From NCBI GenBank assembly GCA_934678955.1, contig CAKUSI010000130.1:1-9743 (forward strand): a stretch of DNA of 9,743 bases, written 5' to 3'. Position 1 is the first letter of the stretch, and each line of letters starts with the position of its first letter. Below the pieces are notes generated by a model. The model worked only from the letters and a program-made list of their open reading frames with translations. It was not told the origin of the DNA and searched no databases. The position numbers and the translations under genes are program-made. This stretch comes from an uncultured Austwickia sp. GTDB taxonomy: Bacteria; Actinomycetota; Actinomycetes; Actinomycetales; Dermatophilaceae. Positions 1-6,936 of the stretch are shown here, piece after piece.

Positions 1-961
1 GGTACTCATCCAGGGTGGTGGCACCGATCATCCGCAGCTCGCCGCGGGCGAGCATGGGCTTGAGCATGTTGCCGGCATCCATGGCGCCCTCGCCGGACGC
101 ACCCGCGCCGACGACGGTGTGCAGCTCGTCGATGAACGTGACGACCTGGCCCTCGGACTCCTTGATCTCGTTGAGGACGGCCTTGAGCCGCTCCTCGAAC
201 TCGCCGCGGTACTTGGCCCCCGCGACCATGCTCGCCAGGTCGAGCGAGACGACCCGGCGGCCCTTGAGCGAGTCGGGCACATCGCCGGCGACCACGCGCT
301 GGGCGAGGCCCTCGACGACGGCGGTCTTGCCGACGCCGGGCTCGCCGATGAGGACGGGGTTGTTCTTCGTGCGGCGGCTCAGCACCTGCACGACGCGGCG
401 GATCTCGGAGTCGCGACCGATCACCGGGTCGAGCTGGCCCTCGCGGGCGCGCTCGGTGAGGTCGACCGAGTACTTCTCCAGAGCCGACTCGCCGCCCTCG
501 GACTCGGCCGAGGTGACGCGCTTGCCGCCGCGGGCGGCGTTGAACGCCTCGGCGAGCTTCGCGGGCGTGGTGACCTTGGCGAGGATCGGCTGGGCGTCGC
601 TGGGGATGGACGCGAGGCCGATCAGCAGGTGTTCGGTGGCGACGAACTCGTCGCCCATCTGCTCGGCGCGGGTCTCGGCGTCGGCCAGCACGCGGGCGAA
701 CGAACCCGACAGCTGGGGCTGCTGGACCGACGAACCGGTCGAGCTCGGCAGCTTCTTGATGGCCGCCTGCGCGGCGGCGTCGATGGCGGCCGGGTCGGCG
801 CCGACGGCGCCCAGCAGGGCGCCGACGGTGTTGTCGGGGACCATCAGCATCGCGTGCAGCAGGTGGCTCGGCTCGGCGTTCGGGCTGCCGGAGGTCAGCG
901 CGTTGCGCAGGGCAGCGCTGACGGCGTCACGGCTCTTCGTAGTGAGTTTCGCAGTGTCCAT
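1..961 (-). CDS. clpB: ATP-dependent chaperone ClpB, N-terminal 320 residues (runs off left edge)
   Basis: ClpB is a cytoplasmic AAA+ disaggregase that works with DnaK/DnaJ/GrpE to pull apart aggregated proteins. The visible part begins [18 protein letters not shown] and holds the N-terminal Clp-N domain (about residues 1-145). This is followed by the first nucleotide-binding domain, with Walker A GEPGVGKT at residues 206-213 and Walker B FIDE at 276-279. These positions are the same as I recall for E. coli ClpB. The frame is open at position 1, where it reads TTLDEY, so roughly the last 540 residues of a typical 860-residue ClpB lie outside. The ATG at 961 is preceded by AGGAGGA with a 9-nt spacer. 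The M-domain that would separate ClpB from ClpC or ClpA is outside the window, but the start, the N-domain and the HAIR element upstream all favour ClpB. A second short clpB-like piece lies at the right edge. Confidence 0.95.
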   Translation of the reverse strand, partial: MDTAKLTTKSRDAVSAALRNALTSGSPNAEPSHLLHAMLMVPDNTVGALLGAVGADPAAIDAAAQAAIKKLPSSTGSSVQQPQLSGSFARVLADAETRAEQMGDEFVATEHLLIGLASIPSDAQPILAKVTTPAKLAEAFNAARGGKRVTSAESEGGESALEKYSVDLTERAREGQLDPVIGRDSEIRRVVQVLSRRTKNNPVLIGEPGVGKTAVVEGLAQRVVAGDVPDSLKGRRVVSLDLASMVAGAKYRGEFEERLKAVLNEIKESEGQVVTFIDELHTVVGAGASGEGAMDAGNMLKPMLARGELRMIGATTLDEY

Positions 962-988
962 GCGGGGCGTTCCTCCTGTGGAGAACAT

Positions 989-1034
989 AAGTTGAGTACA
1001 TCAGACTCAACTTTATTTACGCCCTCAGTATTCC
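989..1034 (-). promoter_or_regulatory. clpB stress promoter: HAIR operator (HspR) with possible SigH-type promoter
   Basis: A perfect inverted repeat with 9-bp arms and a 7-nt spacer (arms 989-997 and 1005-1013) has the core TTGAGT-N7-ACTCAA. This matches the HAIR operator bound by the heat-shock repressor HspR in actinobacteria (known consensus CTTGAGT-N7-ACTCAAG). On the coding strand GGAAT (1034-1030) is followed after 18 nt by GTT (1011-1009). This is the spacing of SigH/SigR-type stress promoters, and its -10 part lies inside the HAIR repeat. The operator sits about 28-52 nt upstream of the clpB start codon, where a bound repressor would block transcription. The HAIR match is direct; the SigH promoter is an inference from a short motif. 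Confidence 0.8.
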
Positions 1035-1046
1035 ACTTTTTGGCCC

Positions 1047-1913
1047 CTAATCCACGTGTCGGTGGGGCAGACCCTCCCAGTCCCCCGCACTCCCCACGCA
1101 CGCCGCGGCGACATCAACGCCCCGCGCCAGCGCGGCTCCGGGGTCGAGCCCGTCCAAGCGTCCGGACAGGTAGCCGGCGCACAGGGCGTCGCCGGCACCG
1201 ATCACGTCGACCACCTCGATTTTGCGCGCGGGCATGTGCGCCTCGCGTCCCGCCCAGAACACTGACGCCCCCCGCTCGCCCCGCTTCACCACCAGTTCGT
1301 CCACCGCCGCGGCCGCGGACGCCTCGACGAGCGGCAGTTCCTCCTCCGAGGCGATGAGCACCGACACATACGGCATCAGTGGCACCAGGGCGGCTCGCGC
1401 CGCGTCCTCCGACCACAGGGCGGGGCGGTGGTTGACGTCCAACGACACCGGGACGCCCTCGGCGTGGGCGGCACGGGCCAAGGCCAGGCACGCCTCGCCC
1501 GCCGAATCCGACAGTGCCATCGTCACGCCCGTGAGGTGGACGCGTCGGCACCCCGGCAGCGCGGCCAGCACGTCGCCCGCGGCCAACCGGGATCCGGCCG
1601 AGCCAGTCCGGACATAGGTGACCCGGCGGGCATGGTCGGCCGGCGACTCGAGCACCATCACCCCGGCCGGGGCGGCGTCCCGGACGGCGAAGGAGGTGTC
1701 GACCCCTTCACCCGCCAGAGTGGCGAGCACCCAGTCCCCCAGGGAATCGGCGCTGACCCGACCCACCCAGCGAGCACTGTGCCCCCACCGGGCGAGCCCG
1801 ATCGCCACATTCGACTCGGCTCCGGCGACGTGGGCCGAGGGCGTCCAGCGGGCCGCGATGCGCGGCGTCCGGAAGGAGACCAGCGCCTCGCCCACGGTCA
1901 GCAGGTCGGTCAC
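1047..1913 (-). CDS. PfkB-family 2-keto-3-deoxy-sugar-acid kinase (KDG/KDGal kinase)
   Basis: This 288-residue ribokinase/PfkB-family sugar kinase probably phosphorylates 2-keto-3-deoxygalactonate (or -gluconate) at O6 to give the substrate of the adjacent aldolase. Visible motifs are the substrate-side AGAESNVA (residues 30-37), DVNHRPALW (159-167), which is typical of KDG kinases, and the PfkB signature DVIGAGD (236-242) with the catalytic base Asp242. The start is GTG at 1913. It overlaps the aldolase stop as GTGA, indicating translational coupling. It is the last gene of the operon. The enterobacterial pathway uses the unrelated DgoK kinase family, so this would be a non-orthologous replacement. 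The exact epimer used, galacto or gluco, cannot be read from the sequence; the galacto form is inferred from the dgoD neighbour. The 85-nt gap to clpB shows no terminator hairpin. Confidence 0.85.
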   Translation of the reverse strand: MTDLLTVGEALVSFRTPRIAARWTPSAHVAGAESNVAIGLARWGHSARWVGRVSADSLGDWVLATLAGEGVDTSFAVRDAAPAGVMVLESPADHARRVTYVRTGSAGSRLAAGDVLAALPGCRRVHLTGVTMALSDSAGEACLALARAAHAEGVPVSLDVNHRPALWSEDAARAALVPLMPYVSVLIASEEELPLVEASAAAAVDELVVKRGERGASVFWAGREAHMPARKIEVVDVIGAGDALCAGYLSGRLDGLDPGAALARGVDVAAACVGSAGDWEGLPHRHVD

Positions 1914-2530
1914 GCGAACTCCGCGGCGAGCCCGGCGAACGCGGCCGCCCGCTCGGCGAGGGCGTCGAGCGACCCGCCGCCTGCGGCATTCCCGACCAGA
2001 GGACCGCCGACGCCGACCGCCACCGCTCCGACGCGGAGGTACTCGCGGGCGCGGTCGAGATCCACCCCACCGACGGGCACGAACGGCACCTGCGGGAAGG
2101 GGTCGCGCAGGGCCTTGAGGTAACCCGGGCCGCCGACCGAAGCCGGGAACAGCTTGACCGCGGTGGCCCCCAACGCCAGGGCGTCGAGGGCTTCGGTGGC
2201 CGTCTGGGCACCACCGAGCACCGGGACGCCCAGGCTCGAGCCCGCGGCGATGCCGGGCGTCAGCGCGGGCGTCACCAGGAACCTTGCCCCCGCCTCGACG
2301 GCCGCCTCGGCATCGAACTCGGTGATCACGGTCCCGGCCCCGATCAGGCAGCCGGGCACCTGCGCGAGCGCGGTGATCGCCTCCAGCGCCCCCGGCGTGA
2401 CCAGCGACACCTCGATCAAGGGGACGCCCGCCCCCACCAGCACCTCACCCGCCGCAACGGCCGCCTCAGGCGACGAGCCTCGGATGATGCCGACGACCCG
2501 ATGGGCGCGCAGCAACGACAACAGATCCAT
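1910..2530 (-). CDS. dgoA: 2-dehydro-3-deoxy-6-phosphogalactonate (KDPG/KDPGal-family) aldolase
   Basis: This class I aldolase of the KDPG/KHG family cleaves 2-keto-3-deoxy-6-phospho-sugar acids to pyruvate and D-glyceraldehyde 3-phosphate. Numbered from the chosen start it has 206 residues, almost the same as E. coli DgoA (205). The catalytic Glu lies in LIEVSLVTP (Glu40), followed by the GAGTV phosphate/substrate motif. The Schiff-base lysine is in AVKLFPAS (Lys126), and VGGVD comes further on. The ATG at 2530 is preferred because TGAGGA (2545-2540) lies 9 nt upstream. The in-frame ATG at 2539 would leave no room for a ribosome binding site. That Shine-Dalgarno overlaps the stop codon of dgoD. 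The stop codon overlaps the GTG of the kinase gene. Family membership is certain. KDPGal rather than KDPG specificity is inferred from the neighbouring galactonate dehydratase. Confidence 0.88.
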   Translation of the reverse strand: MDLLSLLRAHRVVGIIRGSSPEAAVAAGEVLVGAGVPLIEVSLVTPGALEAITALAQVPGCLIGAGTVITEFDAEAAVEAGARFLVTPALTPGIAAGSSLGVPVLGGAQTATEALDALALGATAVKLFPASVGGPGYLKALRDPFPQVPFVPVGGVDLDRAREYLRVGAVAVGVGGPLVGNAAGGGSLDALAERAAAFAGLAAEFA

Positions 2531-2542
2531 CTCCAGCATTCC

Positions 2543-3691
2543 TCACCATTCTGCGAACGAGCCGTCGGTGTGCCGCCAGACCGGGTTGCGCCACGCGTGT
2601 CCGCGTTTGTCGGCCGCCCGCACGGCGTCCTCGTCGATGTCGACGCCCAGGCCTGGACCCATCAGGCGTTCGACGTGACCGTCGACGAACGCCAGCGGCG
2701 CGGTGTCGGCGACGTAGTCGAGCACCTCGGCACCCTCGTTGTAGTGGATGCCGATGCTCTGCTCCTGGATGAGGTGGTTGGGGGCCGCGAAGCCCACCTG
2801 CAGGCTGGACGCCAGCGCAAGGGGCCCCAGCGGGCAGTGCGGGGCGAGATGAGCGTCGAACGTCTCGGCCAGCGACGCGATGCGCCGCACCTCGGAGATG
2901 CCGCCCGCGTGCGACAGGTCGGGCTGCACCACCGCGACCCCGGCCTGGAGGACCGGCAGGAACTCCTGGCGGTTGTAGAGCCGCTCCCCGGTCGAGATGG
3001 GCACGGTCGTGCTCTGCACCACCTGCCCGATGAGGTGGCTGTTCTCGGGCACGAGCGGTTCCTCGATGAAGAACGGGTGGTAGGGCTCGATGATGGGCGC
3101 GACCCGTCGCGCGTCGGCGAGCGTGAACCGGCCGTGCAGGTCGACGGCCACGTCGCGGTCGTCACCCAGCACCTCGCGCGCGGCCGCGACCCGGCGTTCG
3201 ACCCCGGCCAGGGCGGCGCGGGTCGCAACGGGGGCCATGCGCCCCGACGCGTTCATCTTCACCGCCGTCATACCGGCCTCCACCTGCGCGGACACCTGGT
3301 CGGCGACCTCGTCGGGCTCGTCACCGCCCACCCACGCGTACACGCGGATCCGGTCGCGCACCGGCCCGCCCAGCAGCACGTGCACGGGGACGCCCAGCGA
3401 CTTGCCCAGCAGGTCCCACAGTGCCTGGTCGATGCCGGCGACGGCCGAGCCCAGGATGATCCCGTGGCGGTAGAAGGACCCCTTGGCCATCACCTGCCAG
3501 TGGTCCTCGATGCGGAACGGGTCCTGGCCCACGATCAGCTCGGCGAGCTGGTGCACCGCCGTGCGCACGGTCTCTGAACGCCCCTCACAGGACGCCTCAC
3601 CCCACCCGACGAGCCCCCCGGAGGTCTCGATGCGGACGAACAGCCAGCGGGGCGCGACCAGGAAGGTCTCGACCCTGGCGATGGTCTCCAT
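2543..3691 (-). CDS. dgoD: D-galactonate dehydratase
   Basis: This enolase-superfamily (mandelate racemase-like) enzyme dehydrates D-galactonate to 2-keto-3-deoxygalactonate. At 382 residues it equals E. coli DgoD in length and resembles it along the whole chain: APRWLF near the start, SAVAGIDQALWD (82-93), and the WRNP..WRH..GS.AEW C-terminus. The Mg2+ ligands are Asp184 in VDLHGR, Glu210 in FIEEP and Glu236 in STGERL. His186 and His285 (APHCPLGP) correspond to the catalytic histidines of the DgoD/GalD group. KMN (145-147) stands where a Lys-x-Lys motif is found in mandelate racemase. The gene starts 3 nt after the upstream permease stop, with AAGGGG as ribosome binding site, so it is within the operon. 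The overall match is close enough to prefer galactonate over other sugar-acid substrates. Confidence 0.93.
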   Translation of the reverse strand: METIARVETFLVAPRWLFVRIETSGGLVGWGEASCEGRSETVRTAVHQLAELIVGQDPFRIEDHWQVMAKGSFYRHGIILGSAVAGIDQALWDLLGKSLGVPVHVLLGGPVRDRIRVYAWVGGDEPDEVADQVSAQVEAGMTAVKMNASGRMAPVATRAALAGVERRVAAAREVLGDDRDVAVDLHGRFTLADARRVAPIIEPYHPFFIEEPLVPENSHLIGQVVQSTTVPISTGERLYNRQEFLPVLQAGVAVVQPDLSHAGGISEVRRIASLAETFDAHLAPHCPLGPLALASSLQVGFAAPNHLIQEQSIGIHYNEGAEVLDYVADTAPLAFVDGHVERLMGPGLGVDIDEDAVRAADKRGHAWRNPVWRHTDGSFAEW

Positions 3692-3694
3692 AAC

Positions 3695-4513
3695 TCACCC
3701 CTTGGTCGCGCCGGCGGTGAGCCCGGACACGATGTACTTCTGCGTGAACAGCGCGATGACCATGATCGGCACGGTCACCACCGTGGAGGCTGCCATCAGG
3801 GCGCCCCAATCGATGGCCGCGTAGCCGATGAAGTCGTAGATCGCCACCGGGAGGGTCTTCGTGCTCGCGCTCGACAGTACGAGGGCGAACATGAAGTTGT
3901 TCCAGCTGAAGATGAACGACAGGATCCCGGCCGTCGCCATGCCAGGCGTCGACAGCGGCAGCATGAGGTGCCAGAACGACCCGATGGGAGTCAGGCCGTC
4001 GACCTCGCCGGACTCCTCCAGTTCGACGGGGAGCCCGTCGAAGAAGCCCATCATGATGTAGACGATCAGCGGCAGCGACACGAACATGTGCGACAGGATC
4101 AGCACCCAGTAGCTGCCGACCAGCCGCATCTGGCTGAACAGGTAGTACCAGGGGACCAGCAGCGAGACGCCGGGGATGACGCGGGCCATCAGCACCACGA
4201 GCGCCGACTTGTTCATCACGAACCGCGACATCGCGAACGCCGCCGGGACGCCGAGCACCAGCGACAGCCCGGTGGCGGCAATGGCGATGACGCCGGAGTT
4301 GATGATGTACTGCCCGAAGTTGCCCTGGGCGAACACCTTGTCGAAGTTCTCGAACGTCGGGGTGAAGATGAGCGTCTTGCTGGCGTCGTAGATGTCGACG
4401 TTGGTCTTGAGGGCGGCCAGCACCATCCAGACGATGGGGAGCACGAGCACGAGGACGATGAGCGTCAGTGCCGCGAATCGGAAGACCTTGTAGCCGGGGC
4501 TGGTGATCATCAT
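3695..4513 (-). CDS. ABC transporter permease, MalG-like (CUT1 family)
   Basis: This is an inner-membrane permease of a carbohydrate-type ABC importer (CUT1 family), 272 residues, with about six hydrophobic segments beginning with FRFAALTLIVLVLVLPIVWM. The EAA loop that docks the ATPase is seen as ELEESGEVDGL near residue 162, followed by LPLSTPG. Its ATG at 4513 overlaps the TGA of the preceding permease gene as ATGA, and GAGG lies 7 nt upstream. It pairs with that MalF-like permease. Because the dgoD, dgoA and kinase genes follow directly, the likely cargo is D-galactonate or a galactonate-yielding compound. Substrate choice rests with the binding protein and is inferred from context only. 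Confidence 0.88.
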   Translation of the reverse strand: MMITSPGYKVFRFAALTLIVLVLVLPIVWMVLAALKTNVDIYDASKTLIFTPTFENFDKVFAQGNFGQYIINSGVIAIAATGLSLVLGVPAAFAMSRFVMNKSALVVLMARVIPGVSLLVPWYYLFSQMRLVGSYWVLILSHMFVSLPLIVYIMMGFFDGLPVELEESGEVDGLTPIGSFWHLMLPLSTPGMATAGILSFIFSWNNFMFALVLSSASTKTLPVAIYDFIGYAAIDWGALMAASTVVTVPIMVIALFTQKYIVSGLTAGATKG

Positions 4514-5430
4514 TGCGCAGCCTCCTCACGCTTGCGGGTGAGCACGAAGATGCTTCCCACGATGATGGCGAAGAACAGGATGAGCACGGTCGAGCTGGCC
4601 CCGTACTCGTTGTAGTCGAAGCTCAGGCCATAGCCGTAGAGGTTCAGCGTCTCGACCTCGTTGAACGAACCGCCGCCCTTGCCCTTGGCTGCGAGCAGGA
4701 TGTCGAAGGTCTTCAGCGCGTCGATGCCGCGCAGCATCAGCGCGACGATGATCGTCGTGCGGAGCATCGGCGCGGTGATGTAGCGGAAAGTCTGCCAGGC
4801 ACTGGCCCCGTCGACACGGGCGGCCTCGAACGGTTCGTCCGACAGCGAGGTCAGTCCGGCCAGCAGGATCAGGGCGACCATGGGCGTCCACTGCCAGATG
4901 TCCATAAACATGGTGGTCGGCAAGGCGGTCGCCTCGCCGGCCAACCAGGGCTGGGGCGGGATGCCGAACACGCCGATGATCTTGTTGATCGGCCCGATGT
5001 TGGGGTCGAAGATCAGCCGCCACATCATGCCGACGGCAACGGGGGTGGCGACCAGCGGGAGCAGGATCGCGACGCGGACCCACTTCTCACCCTTGAACGG
5101 ACGCCACAACAGCAGGGCGATGCACAGCCCGAACAGCATCTCGAAGAACAGGACCACGCCGGTGAACAGGGCGGTGCGGCCGACGGCGGGCCAGAAGCGC
5201 TGTGTGTCGGTGAGCACCTTGGCGTAGTTCTCCAAGCCAATGAAGGACGCCTCGGCCCGAACTGAGCCCGAGGCGTCGGTCAGGCTGAGCCAGGCCGTCC
5301 AGATGATGGGGAAGATGATCAGGGCGGCGATGAACAGCATCGCCGGGCCGGCGAACAGCCAGCGGCGGTGGCGGTTGGCCCAGCGCGAGAACGCCGACTG
5401 CGGTCGCGGGCCTGTGGTCGTGGCGGGCAC
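4510..5430 (-). CDS. ABC transporter permease, MalF-like (CUT1 family)
   Basis: This is the first of two CUT1-type inner-membrane permeases, 306 residues from the chosen start. A basic stretch RWANRHRRW precedes the first membrane helix (AGPAMLFIAALIIFPIIW). The EAA loop is clear as EPFEAARVDGASAWQTF, ahead of ITAPML. The GTG at 5430 is chosen because it has GAGGAGG with a 6-nt spacer. An upstream ATG in frame at 5493 would place the start across the hairpin next to the binding-protein stop. The gene ends overlapping the second permease (ATGA). No ATP-binding subunit is encoded in the window. Many actinobacterial CUT1 systems share an MsiK-type ATPase encoded elsewhere, and that is the likely partner. 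Confidence 0.88.
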   Translation of the reverse strand: MPATTTGPRPQSAFSRWANRHRRWLFAGPAMLFIAALIIFPIIWTAWLSLTDASGSVRAEASFIGLENYAKVLTDTQRFWPAVGRTALFTGVVLFFEMLFGLCIALLLWRPFKGEKWVRVAILLPLVATPVAVGMMWRLIFDPNIGPINKIIGVFGIPPQPWLAGEATALPTTMFMDIWQWTPMVALILLAGLTSLSDEPFEAARVDGASAWQTFRYITAPMLRTTIIVALMLRGIDALKTFDILLAAKGKGGGSFNEVETLNLYGYGLSFDYNEYGASSTVLILFFAIIVGSIFVLTRKREEAAQ

Positions 5431-5455
5431 GGGAGTCCTCCTCACGGCAGGTCCG

Positions 5456-5483
5456 GGGCGGAGGGGCCGGGGCCCCTCCGCCC
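5456..5483 (-). other. Strong intercistronic hairpin after the binding-protein gene
   Basis: A perfect inverted repeat, GGGCGGAGGGGCC and its complement, has 13-bp arms (5456-5468 and 5471-5483) around a 2-nt centre. It starts 9 nt after the binding-protein stop codon and ends 12 nt before the Shine-Dalgarno of the permease gene. No U-run follows, so it is unlikely to be a full intrinsic terminator. By analogy with malE-malF intergenic elements it probably protects the upstream mRNA end, or causes partial termination, so that binding protein exceeds permease. Confidence 0.75.
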
Positions 5484-5492
5484 GGTCGAGCA

Positions 5493-6785
5493 CTACTTCT
5501 TCTCGGCGTCGAGGACGCTCTGGAACGCGGTCTGCGCCTTCTCGACGGAGGCCGCGACGTCGCCGCCCGTGATCGAGTCGACGATCGGCTGGCCGACGGC
5601 CTCGCGGGCCTTGACGACCTGGGCGACGACCGGACGGTCGTGGTCGACGCCGACCTTGGCCGAATCGGTGATGGCCTTGGCGAGGTCGTCGGGGTAGCTG
5701 CCGGTACCCTCAGCGCTCTCCCACACCGACGTGCGGGCGCCCGGGATGCCGGACTTCTGCTGCGCGAGAACCTGCTCCTTTCCGGTGGCCCACTCGACGA
5801 ACTTCCAGGCGTTCTCCTGGTTGGTCGACGCTTCGTTCACGCCCAGCGCCCACGAGGGGATGTTGTAGGGCTTGGAGCCGGCCGGACCGGCCGGGAATTG
5901 CGCGAAGCCGACCGTGTCGGAAACCTTGGACTTCGCCGGGTCGGTCGCGTTCTTGTACAGGGAGTCGGCCTCGGTGTAGAAGGCCGCCTGGCCCTGCGTG
6001 AACACGGCCATGGCCTCGGGCCAGCTCATGTCGGTGGAGACGTTGGCTGGCCCGTATTCCCGGATGAGGCGTCCGTAGAGCTCGTAGGCCGACTTTGCCT
6101 CGGCGGAGTTGACGGCTGCCTTGCCCGCCGCGTCGACGAAGTCGCCGCCCATCGAGAACAGGAAGGACGAGAACTGGGTGACGGCCGCGGTCTTGCCGGT
6201 GCGGGCCACGAAGCCTGCGATGCCCTCGGACTCCTTGATCTTCTTGGCTGCAGCCTCGAGCTCTTCCAAGGTCTTGGGCACCTCGATACCGAGCTTGGTA
6301 AGGAGGTCCTTGCGGTAGTAGAGGACCTCGCGCTCGGTGATGATCGGGATGCCGACGATCTTGTCCTGGTAGGTCGTCGCCGACATCGGGCTGGCCTGGA
6401 AGTCGGCCAGCGCCCAATCTGCGGCACCCTTGGCCCTGGCGCTGAGATCGGCCAGGTACTTGTTCTGCGCGAACAGGCGACCCTCCTGCAGCGGGCGGTA
6501 CATCATGACGTCGATCTCGGACGTACCCGCGTTCAGCTTCACGTTGTACTGGTCGGACAGCTGGTCCTCGGCCAGCTGGGTGAGTTCGACCTTGAGGCCT
6601 GTCGCCTTCTCGAACTCGGGGATCGCCTTCTTCACGTTCTCGGTCCAGACGTGGTTGGCGAGCGTGACGCGCAGGGTCGTCGACGGCGCCTGCGCGGCCG
6701 GACCCCCTCCGCTGCACCCGGTCGCGGCGACGAGCGCGATCGCACCCGTCCCCATCAACAGGGTTCGACGGCTCAGCATGGACAT
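5493..6785 (-). CDS. Extracellular solute-binding lipoprotein of the ABC importer (family 1)
   Basis: This 430-residue substrate-binding protein is the first gene of the operon and captures the imported solute outside the membrane. The N-terminus MSMLSRRTLLMG carries a twin-arginine-like SRRTLL motif, then a hydrophobic stretch, then a lipobox-like ATGC with Cys24 as the likely lipidated residue. A small Ser/Gly-rich linker (SGGGPAAQ) follows. The mature part shows the usual family-1 pattern: TLRVTLANHVWTENVKKAIP, PEFEKATGLKVEL, EIDVMM, and later AWKFVEWATGKE. The ATG at 6785 has GGGAGGG 5 nt upstream. The frame extends upstream to 6983, but that extension would cover the operon promoter and operator and is unlikely to be coding. 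Ala at -3 of the lipobox is slightly unusual. The substrate is inferred to be galactonate or a related compound from the catabolic genes downstream. Confidence 0.9.
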   Translation of the reverse strand: MSMLSRRTLLMGTGAIALVAATGCSGGGPAAQAPSTTLRVTLANHVWTENVKKAIPEFEKATGLKVELTQLAEDQLSDQYNVKLNAGTSEIDVMMYRPLQEGRLFAQNKYLADLSARAKGAADWALADFQASPMSATTYQDKIVGIPIITEREVLYYRKDLLTKLGIEVPKTLEELEAAAKKIKESEGIAGFVARTGKTAAVTQFSSFLFSMGGDFVDAAGKAAVNSAEAKSAYELYGRLIREYGPANVSTDMSWPEAMAVFTQGQAAFYTEADSLYKNATDPAKSKVSDTVGFAQFPAGPAGSKPYNIPSWALGVNEASTNQENAWKFVEWATGKEQVLAQQKSGIPGARTSVWESAEGTGSYPDDLAKAITDSAKVGVDHDRPVVAQVVKAREAVGQPIVDSITGGDVAASVEKAQTAFQSVLDAEKK

Positions 6786-6806
6786 GGACACCCTCCCTTG
6801 CGTGCC

Positions 6807-6827
6807 GACCGTGCCCGTCGCACGGTC
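6807..6827 (-). other. Stem-loop in the 5' untranslated region of the operon mRNA
   Basis: A perfect inverted repeat, GACCGTGC-N5-GCACGGTC (8-bp arms, 5-nt loop), lies between the predicted transcription start and the Shine-Dalgarno of the binding-protein gene. It ends about 9 nt upstream of the Shine-Dalgarno. It could stabilise the 5' end of the mRNA or be a secondary operator. Its role is not known. Confidence 0.5.
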
Positions 6828-6859
6828 CAGACGAACGTCGCTCGTCGGCCTTCTCCCAA

Positions 6860-6888
6860 ATCTTAAGCACACAAGTCTGACTTGAGTG
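6860..6888 (-). promoter_or_regulatory. Operon promoter and probable regulator operator
   Basis: A palindrome with 10-bp arms (6868-6877 and 6879-6888, 9 of 10 matching) has the perfect core CAAGTC-N-GACTTG. The GTC-N-GAC centre resembles operators of the FadR subfamily of GntR repressors, such as the GGTCNGACC core of FadR. It sits between two divergent genes, a GntR regulator and the transport/catabolic operon. On the minus strand TAAGAT (6865-6860), preceded by TGTGC, is a reasonable -10 for the operon. The palindrome lies just upstream of it, where a repressor would exclude RNA polymerase. No good -35 is visible. The predicted start near 6853 gives a leader of about 68 nt. Confidence 0.65.
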
Positions 6889-6899
6889 TCTTGTCCGGC

Positions 6900-6936
6900 G
6901 AACTTCTCCAAGCTGTGACCAGTAGAGTGCCCATCA
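6900..6936 (+). promoter_or_regulatory. Probable promoter for a leaderless regulator mRNA
   Basis: TAGAGT (6923-6928) fits the actinobacterial -10 pattern TANNNT, with a weak -35 candidate GAACTT (6900-6905) at 17-nt spacing. The A of the ATG at 6936 lies about 7 nt downstream of the -10, which is where transcription would start. No Shine-Dalgarno precedes the ATG, so translation from a leaderless mRNA is likely. Confidence 0.5.

Noticed and set aside
119..1357. Long open frame on the plus strand (412 codons) across clpB and the kinase 3' end
   Set aside because: It is codon-aligned antisense to clpB, has low-complexity Arg/Pro/Gly composition after 1000, and resembles no protein. It is an artefact of high GC.
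5431..5493. Upstream ATG at 5493 for the MalF-like permease
   Set aside because: Its start region would overlap the binding-protein stop and run through the hairpin. GTG 5430 has GAGGAGG at ideal spacing.
5640..6866. Long open frame on the plus strand opposite the binding-protein gene
   Set aside because: The minus-strand reading shows a clear lipoprotein signal and family-1 binding-protein sequence; the plus frame has only GC-driven composition.
6881..6887. CTTGAGT, a half-site of the HAIR element, in the regulator-operon intergenic region
   Set aside because: No matching ACTCAAG follows 7 nt later; it is part of the other palindrome.
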